Assembly: GCF_011516645.4 (NCBI RefSeq)
Contig: NZ_CP088285.1
Span: 4,234,501-4,298,500 of the forward strand
Origin: Bradyrhizobium septentrionale
GTDB taxonomy: Bacteria > Pseudomonadota > Alphaproteobacteria > Rhizobiales > Xanthobacteraceae
Length of the DNA: 64,000 nt
Direction of reading: 5' to 3'
Of the stretch, positions 1-8,380 are shown piece after piece. The position numbers were made by a program, and so were the translations under genes. Numbering within the stretch: the first letter of the stretch is position 1; every line of letters starts with the position of its first letter. Under the pieces are notes generated by a model that saw only the letters and a program-made list of their open reading frames with translations, was not told the DNA's origin and did no database searches.

Positions 1-546
1 ATGAACGGCCGCCGCCGGCTGATCGGCTCCTGGGTCCATGGCTCGATGGCAAATGCGATGGCGCAGGCAATCGGCGTGCAGGCGGCGCAGCCCGGCCGGC
101 AAGTGGTGTCGATGTCCGGCGACGGCGGCTTTGCCATGCTGATGGGCGATTTGATCACGCTGACGCAAGCGAAGCTGCCGGTGAAGGTCGTGATCTTCAA
201 CAACAGCGTGCTCGGCTTCGTCGCGCTGGAGATGAAGGCCGCCGGCTTCATCGAGACCGGGGTCGATCTGAAGAATCCCGATTTCGCGGCGATGGCCCGC
301 GCGATGGGCATTCACGGCGTCAGGGTGGACGATCCCGGCGAGCTCGAGGGCGCGATCCGCAACGTGCTCGCGCATGACGGCCCGGCGGTGCTCGACGTCG
401 TGACCGCGACGCAGGAATTGTCGATGCCGCCGACCATCACGCTGGAGCAGGTGAAGGGCTTCAGCCTGTGGGTGCTGCGCGCCGTGATGAGCGGCCGCGG
501 CGACGAGGTGGTCGATCTCGCCAAGACCAATTTGCTGCCGCGCTAG
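1..546 (+). CDS. Pyruvate dehydrogenase (quinone)/PoxB-like ThDP enzyme, 3' part
   Basis: This is the C-terminal part of a thiamine-diphosphate enzyme; the gene begins upstream of the window and the Met at base 1 is an internal residue. In the 181 visible residues the ThDP/Mg signature GDGG (40-43) followed by NN (67-68) is clear, as is the preceding [12 protein letters not shown] segment typical of PoxB and acetolactate-synthase-like proteins. The family oxidatively decarboxylates pyruvate at the inner membrane face and passes electrons to quinone, or acts as a related 2-oxoacid decarboxylase; the fragment cannot decide between these. A diverged copy of its last 153 bp lies at 2277-2429. Confidence 0.85.
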   Translation: MNGRRRLIGSWVHGSMANAMAQAIGVQAAQPGRQVVSMSGDGGFAMLMGDLITLTQAKLPVKVVIFNNSVLGFVALEMKAAGFIETGVDLKNPDFAAMARAMGIHGVRVDDPGELEGAIRNVLAHDGPAVLDVVTATQELSMPPTITLEQVKGFSLWVLRAVMSGRGDEVVDLAKTNLLPR

Positions 547-548
547 CT

Positions 549-650
549 AGAGCATGACCCGGAAAAGTGCGAAGCGGTTTTCCGAAGAGATCATGCTTAA
601 ACAAGAATCTAAAGCGCGATGACGATTCAACCTGATCTCATCGCGCTTTA
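549..650. repeat. Dispersed palindromic repeat, family A (copy 1)
   Basis: Two nested palindromes follow the poxB-like stop codon. The first has AGCATGA and TCATGCT arms around a conserved ccggaaaag...gcggttttccg core. The second has perfect 13-bp arms, TAAAGCGCGATGA (610-622) and TCATCGCGCTTTA (638-650). The same core recurs at 21941-22046, and a shortened form begins near 11834. It is intergenic, noncoding and mobile-repeat-like. Confidence 0.75.
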
Positions 651-684
651 GGGTTGATCTCCGTCGTCCCGTTCTTGCGTCGGC

Positions 685-1200
685 TCAACCTAAATTCGGC
701 GCAGGCACGCCGCGCTGAAAGGCCAAGAGGTCGAGTGAGGGCGGCTCGCTGCCGGTCAGGATTGAGCAGCACGCATGCGCCTGGCCGCGGTGGTGGGTCT
801 GATGATTGAAGAGATGCAGCAGGATATCCTGCCGCGGCTGCCGATAGGGTTTGCCCGACGTTGTCTGATAGGCGATGGGCTCCATGAGATCGGCGCCGGT
901 ATAGCTTTCGACCAACTCATTCAAGCGCGCATCCTCCGCTATCCGGGCGCGAAGAAGATCGCGGCGATCGTCGTGCAAAATCGCGTCGAGGCGATCCGGA
1001 TGCTCGCCGGTGCCGGTCAATCGCTTCAACCATATCCGATCCGTCAGCAGCAAATGATTGAGCGTCCCGTGCAGGCTGCCAAAGAAAACGCCGGTTGAAC
1101 GGCGATAGGCCTCCTCGGGCAGTTCAAGCGCGGCGCCGTAGAGCCGCAGGTTGGCCCAGTGATTATAGGCCGCGAGCTGCCGGAAGTTTTCGGTTCCCAT
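685..1200 (-). CDS. DinB family protein
   Basis: The 171-residue protein has the four-helix DinB fold signature: YNHWAN near residue 12, HGTLNHLLLTDRIW around 50, and the C-terminal HLFNHQTHHRGQAH. These supply the histidine triad used for metal binding in DinB/YfiT-type thiol transferases. The start at 1200 (MGTENFRQ) is chosen because the family begins a few residues before YNHWAN; a longer reading upstream would cross the divergent regulator. It is transcribed away from the LysR gene at 1288, with an operator-like palindrome between them. The substrate is unknown; hydrolase or thiol S-transferase roles are known for relatives. Confidence 0.85.
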   Translation of the reverse strand: MGTENFRQLAAYNHWANLRLYGAALELPEEAYRRSTGVFFGSLHGTLNHLLLTDRIWLKRLTGTGEHPDRLDAILHDDRRDLLRARIAEDARLNELVESYTGADLMEPIAYQTTSGKPYRQPRQDILLHLFNHQTHHRGQAHACCSILTGSEPPSLDLLAFQRGVPAPNLG

Positions 1201-1252
1201 CTTGCTGTCCTGTTCGAAACGATAGCGGATGATAACTTGCCCACATCCCCCA

Positions 1253-1275
1253 ATTGGTGAAAATATCTCACCAAT
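1253..1275. promoter_or_regulatory. Perfect inverted repeat, probable LysR operator
   Basis: ATTGGTGA (1253-1260) and TCACCAAT (1268-1275) form a perfect 8-bp inverted repeat around the AT-rich spacer aaatatc. It lies in the 87-bp gap between the divergent DinB and LysR genes, and its right arm ends just before the LysR Shine-Dalgarno sequence (aggagg, about 1278-1283). Binding there would be placed to repress or tune the regulator and control the DinB gene. The site is seen directly; the function is inferred. Confidence 0.65.
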
Positions 1276-1287
1276 CAGGAGGACTCG

Positions 1288-2211
1288 ATGGGACGGTCGG
1301 TTCCGCCATCGGCGCGTGCACTCACAGCGCTCTCGCTGTTCGCCACGCTCGGCACCCTGACCGAGACGGCCGAACAACTGGGCGTTACCCGGTCGGCGCT
1401 GTCGCACCGGATTGCCGAATTGGAAAAGCGCCTCGGCGTGGCATTGGTGAGAAAAGTCGGCCGGCGAATTTCGCTGACCGAGGACGGCGAACGGTTGCTC
1501 GCCAGCATGGGCGACGCGCTCGACCGGTTGGAGGCGGCGGTTGAACCATTTCAACGTTATCGCGGGCAGATCCGTGTAAGCACGGTCGCAACCTTTGCTT
1601 CTCACTGGTTGATCCCGCGCATTTCGCAATTTCAGGCGCGGCATCCCCTGATCGAGGTCGGTATCTTTACAACGACGAGAGCTGTCGACCTTAAAACGGA
1701 AGACATGGATTGCGCCATCCGCCACGGCCGCGGGGCGTGGAAAGGGCTTTCCTCGACGCTCCTTTTCCGGGAAACCCTAATGCCCGTTGCCAGACCTGAT
1801 GTCGTGGCCCGTGCCGCGACGAGCGCCAAACCGGCAAATTCTGCAAAGACAAATTTTGCAAAGATCTGGCACGGCATACCGCTGATTCGGGCCCGATCGC
1901 GATTCGCGGATTGGTCGAACTGGCAGCAGCACGATCGTACGCTGGCCCAACGGCGGATCAAATGGTTGACGGTGGAAACCCGCGCGCAGGCGCTCGATGC
2001 CGCAATGGCCGGCGCCGGCGTTGCGTTGATGGATATGGCCTATATTACGACGCCCGTGGACGAAGGCAGGCTCGAGAAGCTCGCGGAACGTCCCCTGCAA
2101 CTCCAGACCGGCTACTATTTTGTCAACCTGCCAAACGCCCGAGCCCTGCACCTGCTGAATCATCTGCGCGAGTGGGCCGTGGAGGCGGCGCGGCCGTTTC
2201 GGACGGCGTAA
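1288..2211 (+). CDS. LysR-family transcriptional regulator (GcvA-like)
   Basis: The 307-residue protein has an N-terminal winged HTH (about residues 8-65, with LTETAEQLGVTRSALSHRIAELEKRLG) and a C-terminal substrate-binding domain starting near residue 95. The pattern DMDCAIRHGRG is typical of the GcvA/AmpR-type subgroup. A strong aggagg lies 5 bases before the ATG. It is divergent from the DinB gene, which is the obvious candidate target through the palindrome at 1253-1275. Length is normal for LysR proteins. The inducer is unknown. Confidence 0.92.
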   Translation: MGRSVPPSARALTALSLFATLGTLTETAEQLGVTRSALSHRIAELEKRLGVALVRKVGRRISLTEDGERLLASMGDALDRLEAAVEPFQRYRGQIRVSTVATFASHWLIPRISQFQARHPLIEVGIFTTTRAVDLKTEDMDCAIRHGRGAWKGLSSTLLFRETLMPVARPDVVARAATSAKPANSAKTNFAKIWHGIPLIRARSRFADWSNWQQHDRTLAQRRIKWLTVETRAQALDAAMAGAGVALMDMAYITTPVDEGRLEKLAERPLQLQTGYYFVNLPNARALHLLNHLREWAVEAARPFRTA

Positions 2212-2276
2212 CGTGCCAAACAAGCTCCGCGTGATCTGGCGGAGTCTGATGGAAGGTCGAGGACCCTGGGGAGTTC

Positions 2277-2429
2277 GACGTCGTCACCGCGACGCAGGAA
2301 CGGTCGATGCCGCCGATCATCACGCTGGAGCAGGTCAAGGGCTTCGACCTGTGGGTGTTGCGCGCCGTGATGAGCGGCCGCGGCGACGAGGTGGTCGATC
2401 TCGCCAAGACCAATCTGTTGCCGCGCTGA
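2277..2429 (+). pseudogene. Duplicated 3' tail of the poxB-like gene
   Basis: These 153 bases match 394-546 with 12 differences by eye (about 92 percent), ending in TGA rather than TAG. In frame it reads VVTATQERSMPPIITLEQVK and continues to the same TNLLPR end, with 3 changes in the last 49 residues. Homology stops abruptly at about 2277, so this is a decapitated tail and not a gene. Most differences are synonymous, so it diverged while still coding and was probably brought together with copy 1 by recombination. Confidence 0.85.
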
Positions 2430-2443
2430 TCGCGATGGTGACT

Positions 2444-2473
2444 CCGCCCTGACGCTTGCGCCAGGGCGGGTTT
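2444..2473 (+). terminator. Hairpin terminator after the second poxB tail
   Basis: CCGCCCTG (2444-2451) and CAGGGCGG (2462-2469) form an 8-bp stem followed by gttt. It lies 15 bases after the stop of the duplicated poxB tail. This suggests it is the original terminator of the ancestral gene, whereas copy 1 is followed only by a dispersed repeat. Confidence 0.5.
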
Positions 2474-2501
2474 GAGACGGAGTTCAGACCGTTACGGTCG
2501 A

Positions 2502-2894
2502 TTACTTCGGCTTGCCGTCCTTGTCGAACGACGACACGTAGGCCCAGAGGTTGTTGGCCTCGGTCTCGTTCTTGATGCCGGCGAACGCCATCTTGGTGCC
2601 GGGGATCTTGGCCTTCGGATCCTTGATGTATTCGAGGAAGGTGTCCTTGTTCCAGGTGATGCCGGAATTCTTGTTGGCGTCGGAATAGCTGTAGTCCGGC
2701 GCGGAGCCGGAATGGCGGCCGTCGAGGCCATTGAGCTCGGGGCCGACCTTGTTCTTGGCGCCTTCGCCGATCGCGTGGCAGGCGAGGCATTTGTTGAACG
2801 AGGTCTTGCCGGCGGCGGCATCCTGCGCCAGCGCGGAGGATGCGGAGGCCAGCGATGTGACGACCGCCAGCGCGCTCAAGGTCTTTAGGTTCAT
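2502..2894 (-). CDS. Periplasmic class I cytochrome c
   Basis: The protein has 130 residues. Residues 1-24 form a Sec signal peptide ending ALAQ. The heme-binding CLACH motif is at 36-40, and the probable axial Met is M102 in PGTKMAFAG. Layout and length match the cytochrome c2/c550 family of soluble electron carriers. The start at MNLKTLSA is chosen because it gives a proper signal peptide; the open frame extends upstream without one. It is divergent from glcD, so it could serve respiratory electron transfer broadly; a direct link to glycolate oxidation is not shown. Confidence 0.9.
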   Translation of the reverse strand: MNLKTLSALAVVTSLASASSALAQDAAAGKTSFNKCLACHAIGEGAKNKVGPELNGLDGRHSGSAPDYSYSDANKNSGITWNKDTFLEYIKDPKAKIPGTKMAFAGIKNETEANNLWAYVSSFDKDGKPK

Positions 2895-3130
2895 GGGGTT
2901 CTCTTCGTTTCGTCCCGGGGGGTAGTGTTCGGTTTGTGGCATGTCCGGCTTGGACAGGACAAGCCACGAAACTTTGACAGGTTTCATGGCCGCCCGCTTG
3001 TCCCAGAGAGAACTCGCCATTGCGGGGCGGGGCAATCCGACCTTCGGCCGGTTGACTGAAACAGGTGCAGAATTGATTGATTTGTCGTAACAAAATCGGC
3101 AAAGGGCAAAAGCCCTCCGAGGGAACAGCG

Positions 3131-4624
3131 ATGTCCATCATGATGCCGGCGGCCGATCAGGCCGTCCTTGCCCGCCGCACTGAGATCGTGGCCGCCCTGC
3201 GCGCAATCGTCCCTGGCGAGGGCGTGATCGACAGTGCCGCGGAAATGCTGGCCTATGAATCCGACGGCCTGACCGCCTATCGGCAGCCGCCGATGGTCGT
3301 GGTGCTGCCCGATACGTCCGAGCAGGTCGCAAAGGTCCTCAAATATTGCCACGGGCAGGGCATCAAGGTGGTGCCGCGCGGCTCCGGCACCTCGCTGTCC
3401 GGCGGCGCGCTGCCGCTGGCCGACGGCGTGCTGCTCGGCTTAGGCAAGTTCAAGCGGATTCGCGAGATTGACTTCGACAACCGCGTTGTTGTCACCGAGC
3501 CCGGCGTCACCAACCTCGCAATCAGCCAGGCGGTCGCCCATGCCGGCTTCTATTACGCGCCCGATCCGTCGTCGCAGATCGCCTGCTCGATCGGCGGCAA
3601 TGTCGCGGAAAATTCCGGCGGCGTGCACTGCCTGAAATACGGCATGACCACCAACAACGTGCTGGGCTGCGAGATCGTGCTGATGTCGGGTGAGATCCTG
3701 CGCATCGGCGGCAAGTCGGCCGAGAATGCTGGCTACGATCTGATGGGGATCATCACCGGCTCGGAGGGCCTGCTCGGCGTCATCACCGAGATCACGGTGC
3801 GCATCCTGCAGAAGCCGGAGACCGCGCGTGCGCTGATGGTCGGCTTCGCCGAGGTGGAAGCCGCCGGCGAATGCGTGGCTGCCATCATCGGCGCCGGCAT
3901 CATCCCGGGCGGCATGGAGATGATGGACAAGCCCGCGATCCACGCCGCGGAAGCCTTCGTCCATGCCGGCTATCCGCTCGATGTCGAAGCGCTCCTGATC
4001 ATCGAGCTCGACGGTCCCCAGATCGAGGTCGACGAGCTGATCACGCGGGTCGAGACCATCGCAAAGGGGTGCGGCTCGGTGACGCTGCAGATTTCCAACT
4101 CGGAGGCCGAACGCAATCTGTTCTGGGCCGGCCGCAAGGCGGCATTCCCCGCGGTCGGGCGGATCTCGCCGGATTATCTCTGCATGGACGGCACGATCCC
4201 GCGCGGCGCCTTGCCGAAGGCCTTGGCGCGGATCCGCGAGCTCTCGGAGAAATACGGCCTCGGCGTCGCCAATGTGTTCCACGCCGGCGACGGCAATCTG
4301 CACCCCCTGATTCTCTACGACGCCAACAAGCCGGGCGAGATCGAGAAGGCGGAGGCGTTCGGCGCCGATATCCTGCGCTGCTGCGTCGAGCTCGGCGGCG
4401 TGCTGACAGGCGAGCACGGCGTCGGCATCGAGAAGCGCGACCTGATGCCGGAGATGTTCACCGAGATCGACCTCAACCAGCAGCAGCGGTTGAAATGCGC
4501 GTTCGATGCGGAGGGCCTGCTCAACCCCGGCAAGGTGTTTCCCACCCTGCACCGTTGCGCCGAACTCGGCCGCGTCCATGTGCACGCCGGCAAGCTGGCT
4601 TTTCCGGATATCCCGCGGTTCTAG
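3131..4624 (+). CDS. glcD: Glycolate oxidase FAD-linked subunit GlcD
   Basis: The 497-residue protein has an N-terminal FAD-binding PCMH domain (VPRGSGTSLSGGALP near 80-95, and GGNVAENSGGVHCLKYG) and a C-terminal FAD-linked oxidase domain ending with HAGDGNLHP (His about 384) and the GEHGVGIEKR motif. It oxidises glycolate or a related 2-hydroxyacid to the 2-oxoacid together with GlcE and GlcF. The start at MSIMMPA has a ccgaggga sequence upstream. Unusually, its partners glcE and glcF begin 4.6 kb downstream rather than adjacent. Confidence 0.95.
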   Translation: MSIMMPAADQAVLARRTEIVAALRAIVPGEGVIDSAAEMLAYESDGLTAYRQPPMVVVLPDTSEQVAKVLKYCHGQGIKVVPRGSGTSLSGGALPLADGVLLGLGKFKRIREIDFDNRVVVTEPGVTNLAISQAVAHAGFYYAPDPSSQIACSIGGNVAENSGGVHCLKYGMTTNNVLGCEIVLMSGEILRIGGKSAENAGYDLMGIITGSEGLLGVITEITVRILQKPETARALMVGFAEVEAAGECVAAIIGAGIIPGGMEMMDKPAIHAAEAFVHAGYPLDVEALLIIELDGPQIEVDELITRVETIAKGCGSVTLQISNSEAERNLFWAGRKAAFPAVGRISPDYLCMDGTIPRGALPKALARIRELSEKYGLGVANVFHAGDGNLHPLILYDANKPGEIEKAEAFGADILRCCVELGGVLTGEHGVGIEKRDLMPEMFTEIDLNQQQRLKCAFDAEGLLNPGKVFPTLHRCAELGRVHVHAGKLAFPDIPRF

Positions 4625-5034
4625 TAACGTCTCAGCAGGCCCAGCGCCGCGCTGGTATCGCCATATTCGGCGCATGCCCGTTCCGGGTCTTTGATTAACT
4701 CCGCCCGGACTCGCTTGAAGGTTTTGCCGGCCACTTCGGTCACCTCGGGGCGGAATTTACGCGGATCGTAGTCATTGCCGTCGTTGGCCTTGATGGCTGC
4801 GTCAAAGGCGCTGATCATTGCCATCGCGGCGTTGGGGCTGCCGAGAAGTCTGGCGCCGAGTTGAACGCCGCCGGCGCCATCGGCCTCATAGCCGGTGCAT
4901 CGTTGTTCGAGCACCGCGGCTGCGGTGACGAGCTGGTCGAGGAACGTCGCCTCCGCGTCGGTGAGCATTTGGGCGCGCGCCTGTCCTGGTGCGATCATCG
5001 CAAGCAGTGCGATGACTGGCAGTTTGATCTTCAT
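4621..5034 (-). CDS. Exported protein of unknown function
   Basis: The 137-residue protein starts with a clear signal peptide (MKIKLPVIALLAMIAPGQARA). The mature part is rich in charged residues, with two cysteines (EQRCTGYE, ERACAEYG) that could form a disulfide. No domain was recognised. It is tail-to-tail with glcD, the two stops overlapping by four bases. Confidence 0.65.
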   Translation of the reverse strand: MKIKLPVIALLAMIAPGQARAQMLTDAEATFLDQLVTAAAVLEQRCTGYEADGAGGVQLGARLLGSPNAAMAMISAFDAAIKANDGNDYDPRKFRPEVTEVAGKTFKRVRAELIKDPERACAEYGDTSAALGLLRRY

Positions 5035-5287
5035 GGTCGTTCTGCCTGCGGCCGTTGAGCCGTGATCACGGGGTTGCCGAGTTACGATGACGCAAGTCTG
5101 TTCCTTCGGGCATCAGGAGATGTGTCAGCCGCGAGGCCGGTCGAAACAATTCGACGGATCGCGCTCACCAGCCGATAACCTTAACCGATGCTTGCCGCGA
5201 TGGCCGACAGGGCCCATCGCGCGTCGCTGCAATTTGCAGCGGGCACCGTTTACACGGCCTTAGACTGTTCCTCGGTATTTTCCCAAG

Positions 5288-6508
5288 ATGCATGTCTTCG
5301 GCAACACATCGATGCCCAGCCTGGCCGATCAGCTGGCGCTTTCGCGCAATCGGCCCGCGGGATTCGACTACATGCGGATTGCGCTGGCGGTGTCGATCAT
5401 CGGCCTGCACAGCCTGAACGTGACGCTCGGGCTCGGCCGGGCGCTGGAGATCCAGAGCACGCTTCGCATCGGCGTCGCGATGATGCTTGCGCTGTTCTTT
5501 GCCCTGAGCGGCTTTTTGGTGACGGCGAGCCTGTTGAGGTGCAAGAGCCTGATTTCCTTCCTCGGCCTGCGCGTGCTGCGGATCGGACCGGCGCTCGCGG
5601 TCGAGACCACGCTGTCGGCCGTCATCATCGGTTCGCTCTTCACTGAGCTGCCACTGGCGCAATATCTCGCCGACCCGAAATTTCACGCCTATTTCCTCAA
5701 TATCGTCGGCGACATCCATTACGAACTGCCGGGCGTATTCCTGCACAATCCGCTGCCTGAGTTGGTGAATGCCCAGCTCTGGACGGTGCCGTATGAATTG
5801 TGGTGCTACGTCATCCTGGCGCTGCTCGCGGTGACCACGATTTGCTTCAACAGGATGGCGTATCTTGTGTTCATGGTGATCGCGCAGATCGGGCTCGCCG
5901 GCTACGACCTCTACCGCTGGGACGAGGTGCCGATCCAGCTTCGCCCGCATCTTCTGGTGTTCTGCTTCCTCGCCGGTGTCGGCTTCTACCTCTGGCGCGA
6001 CAAGGTGCCGTTCAATCGGACCGTCTGCCTGTGCGCGCTGGTGCTGTGCGCCGCCGCCATGGCCACCGGACGCGGTGACGCGCTGGCGCCAGTGCCGGCC
6101 GCCTATGTCGCGTGCTATCTCGGCCTTATGAACCCTCGGCGGAGCTGGATCGTCTCGTCGGGCGATTACTCCTACGGGCTCTATCTCTATGGCTTCGTCA
6201 TCCAGCAATGCATTGCGACCTTCGGTCCGGGCGTTCAGCACTGGTATCTCAACATCCTGATCAGCCTGCCGCTCGCCTTCGGCGTTGCCGTTGCGTCCTG
6301 GCACCTGGTCGAGAAACACGCGCTCCGGCTCCGCGGCCAGGTCGAGCAGCTCGAGGCGGCAGCGCTGGCGCGGAGCTCGATCATAGGCTTCTGGCGCCGC
6401 TCGCCCGAGCGGGTCGAGTTGCGCGCAAGGCTCGATGTTGCGGGAACTCGAGCGGGACAGTCGAGCGGCGCCGAGCTGCAGCCAGCCCAGCGTCGCGTCA
6501 TAGTTTAG
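5288..6508 (+). CDS. Acyltransferase 3 (OafA/YrhL-type) membrane protein
   Basis: The 406-residue polytopic protein has about ten hydrophobic segments. The acyltransferase-3 hallmark R-X10-H is present in YMRIALAVSIIGLH near the N terminus. The WTVPYELWCYV and GDYSYGLYLYGFVIQQ segments match the family. Such proteins O-acylate (often O-acetylate) cell-surface or secreted sugars at the cytoplasmic membrane. The last 60 residues are a polar tail after the final membrane segment. No polysaccharide genes are adjacent, so its substrate is unknown. Confidence 0.85.
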   Translation: MHVFGNTSMPSLADQLALSRNRPAGFDYMRIALAVSIIGLHSLNVTLGLGRALEIQSTLRIGVAMMLALFFALSGFLVTASLLRCKSLISFLGLRVLRIGPALAVETTLSAVIIGSLFTELPLAQYLADPKFHAYFLNIVGDIHYELPGVFLHNPLPELVNAQLWTVPYELWCYVILALLAVTTICFNRMAYLVFMVIAQIGLAGYDLYRWDEVPIQLRPHLLVFCFLAGVGFYLWRDKVPFNRTVCLCALVLCAAAMATGRGDALAPVPAAYVACYLGLMNPRRSWIVSSGDYSYGLYLYGFVIQQCIATFGPGVQHWYLNILISLPLAFGVAVASWHLVEKHALRLRGQVEQLEAAALARSSIIGFWRRSPERVELRARLDVAGTRAGQSSGAELQPAQRRVIV

Positions 6509-7227
6509 CCGGCCGCGCCTGCCGCTTTCCTGGCGATCACGGCATGCTTGGTCTCCCGCCCCTTGACGTCGGGATAGAATTGCGGCGCCTCGCGACGGTC
6601 GAAACGGCCGTAGGTGCGCACCACACGGACCATGCGATGGCGCAGGCTTTCGATGCCTTCGATCCGCTTCGGCTGCCAGTTGCCCGCGGCCCCGGCATTT
6701 GTCCAGCCGATCAGCAGCGCGATCTTGCCGGGATTGTGGATGCTGCTCCAGATGTCATGATCGGTGACGTCACCATTGTTGATGTCGAGGCCGAGATACG
6801 CCGGCAGCAGGTCGATCTGGGTTGCAAAGGTCGCTCCCTTGGCCGGCGTGATCTCGGTAAAGGTCGCGATCTTTGACGTGCCGACTTCGGTCTCGTCGAA
6901 GCGCTGTTCGCGGACGGGGATCCCGGCCGGTGGCGCAGTATCGGCGGTGATGTCGCCAATGCGCAGGAAATAGTCCGAGAAGATCTCGAAACGGCCTTTC
7001 TCCTGCACCGCATGGTGTTCGCCCTCGGTGCGCCAGCGCACGACGGATTTCTCGTCACGCCAGGTCGAGTGCGACAGAATCCAGCCCGGCCGGAGCCGGC
7101 TTTCAAATCGCTCATTGTCGATGAAGCCGTCGACCGTCTCCAGGATCGGCTTCAGGTGCTTGGCTTGCTCCAGATAGTCGTCCTTGCGGCCGTCGTTGGG
7201 ATGAACTTCGAAAATGACGGAGAACAT
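6505..7227 (-). CDS. Antibiotic biosynthesis monooxygenase (ABM) domain protein, duplicated
   Basis: The 240-residue protein begins MFSVIFEVHPNDG, the usual ABM entry strand, with the first ABM domain in residues 1-100. A second region (about 115-225, beginning KIATFTEITP) looks like a degenerate second ABM barrel. ABM proteins are small cofactor-independent oxygenases or isomerases acting on phenolic or quinol compounds, or heme-degrading proteins. It ends the minus-strand group 8863-6505, only 19 bases behind the alpha/beta hydrolase, so co-transcription is likely. The stop overlaps the acyltransferase stop by four bases. Confidence 0.75.
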   Translation of the reverse strand: MFSVIFEVHPNDGRKDDYLEQAKHLKPILETVDGFIDNERFESRLRPGWILSHSTWRDEKSVVRWRTEGEHHAVQEKGRFEIFSDYFLRIGDITADTAPPAGIPVREQRFDETEVGTSKIATFTEITPAKGATFATQIDLLPAYLGLDINNGDVTDHDIWSSIHNPGKIALLIGWTNAGAAGNWQPKRIEGIESLRHRMVRVVRTYGRFDRREAPQFYPDVKGRETKHAVIARKAAGAAG

Positions 7228-7246
7228 GGTCTGTCCTTTCCACTGT

Positions 7247-8239
7247 TCAGGTGGTTGCCGAAGCGGCCTCGTCGCTTCGGAGGAAGTTGACGCTTTCGCG
7301 CCAGAGCGCATGACGCCTCGTCTCGAGGTGCATCAGATGCGTGCCGCGCGAAATCTTGATGTCGCGCTTTTCGGGGGCGTTGCAGAATGCGTCGAACAGC
7401 CATCGGGCATCGTCATCGAGCATCAGCCCGTCCCACTCGCCGCGGATGATTGCGACCGGGGCGCGGACCTTCGCCGGATCGTAGGCGAGCTTGCCGTGCC
7501 ATGCCTGCAGGATCTCGCTGAACGGACCGAGCGGCGTCTTGACGCCGGCCGGGTCGCGCTGGCGGCTCTCCGGATCGCTGTCGAGATAGGCCTCGCTCCA
7601 TTGCTCGAAATGGGCGCGAGCAAGCACCGGCGGCTCGTGTGGCGGCACGTCCTCGATGAAGCGATTCCATTGGTCTTCCACGGTCACGATGCGCCAGGCG
7701 GGAAAGGCCGGTGGCACTTCGTAGCGCCGCGGGGGGCGACGTCCGATCGGTCCGAACATCACCAGGCGGTCGACCAGCGCCGGGTGGGCCCCGGCAAATT
7801 TCGCGGCCGGCATCGCGCCCCAGGAATGAGAGATCAGCGAAAGCCTTTCGATACCCTGGTGGCCGCGAATGAAGCGCACCGCAGTCCCGATTTGCGCGGC
7901 AGCGTCATCGGCAGTGCAGAGTGGCGGATTTTCCTTTGCCGGTTGCGACATTTCGGGATAGCGGTCCGAATGACCGAACCCGTAGAAGTCCAGACCCCAG
8001 ACGTCGAAGCCTGCGTCGACCAGGGCATCGCGCCAGGACCGGCCGTCGAAGCGGTGCGCGACCGAGAGCGCCGACGGGAACGTCGCTCCGTGGACGTAGA
8101 GCACGGCACGGCGCGGCGTGCCGTCACTGCCGTTTCCCGCGAGGAAACGAAGGAACAGTGACAGCCCGTCGCGAGGGCCCGGAATGAGGAAATGCTGTTC
8201 TCGGGCATCAAGCTTCGACGCCGCCTTGTCATCTGTCAT
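7247..8239 (-). CDS. Alpha/beta hydrolase
   Basis: The 330-residue protein has the fold's signatures: VLYVHGATFPS (oxyanion strand), the nucleophile elbow SHSWGA, an acid in RGEWDGL and a His in SRGTHLMHLE. WGLDFYGFGHSDRYPE is typical of lid-containing hydrolases acting on small lipophilic esters or C-C bonds. The start MTDDKAASK is preferred over an upstream Met 20 codons earlier because relatives begin near it. It lies between two ABM proteins, suggesting a small aromatic or quinone pathway; the substrate is unknown. Confidence 0.85.
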   Translation of the reverse strand: MTDDKAASKLDAREQHFLIPGPRDGLSLFLRFLAGNGSDGTPRRAVLYVHGATFPSALSVAHRFDGRSWRDALVDAGFDVWGLDFYGFGHSDRYPEMSQPAKENPPLCTADDAAAQIGTAVRFIRGHQGIERLSLISHSWGAMPAAKFAGAHPALVDRLVMFGPIGRRPPRRYEVPPAFPAWRIVTVEDQWNRFIEDVPPHEPPVLARAHFEQWSEAYLDSDPESRQRDPAGVKTPLGPFSEILQAWHGKLAYDPAKVRAPVAIIRGEWDGLMLDDDARWLFDAFCNAPEKRDIKISRGTHLMHLETRRHALWRESVNFLRSDEAASATT

Positions 8240-8380
8240 GTGAACACCGTCATTGGATCGGGCGAGTTCCGGGAATGCCGGGACATCGTGTCCCGACAAC
8301 CCGTTCCGGCGGGCTCAGTTTCCAACGATCATTTCGATCGTGATCGAAGTGCCGCGGCGCTGAGGCGACGTCTGCATCGT

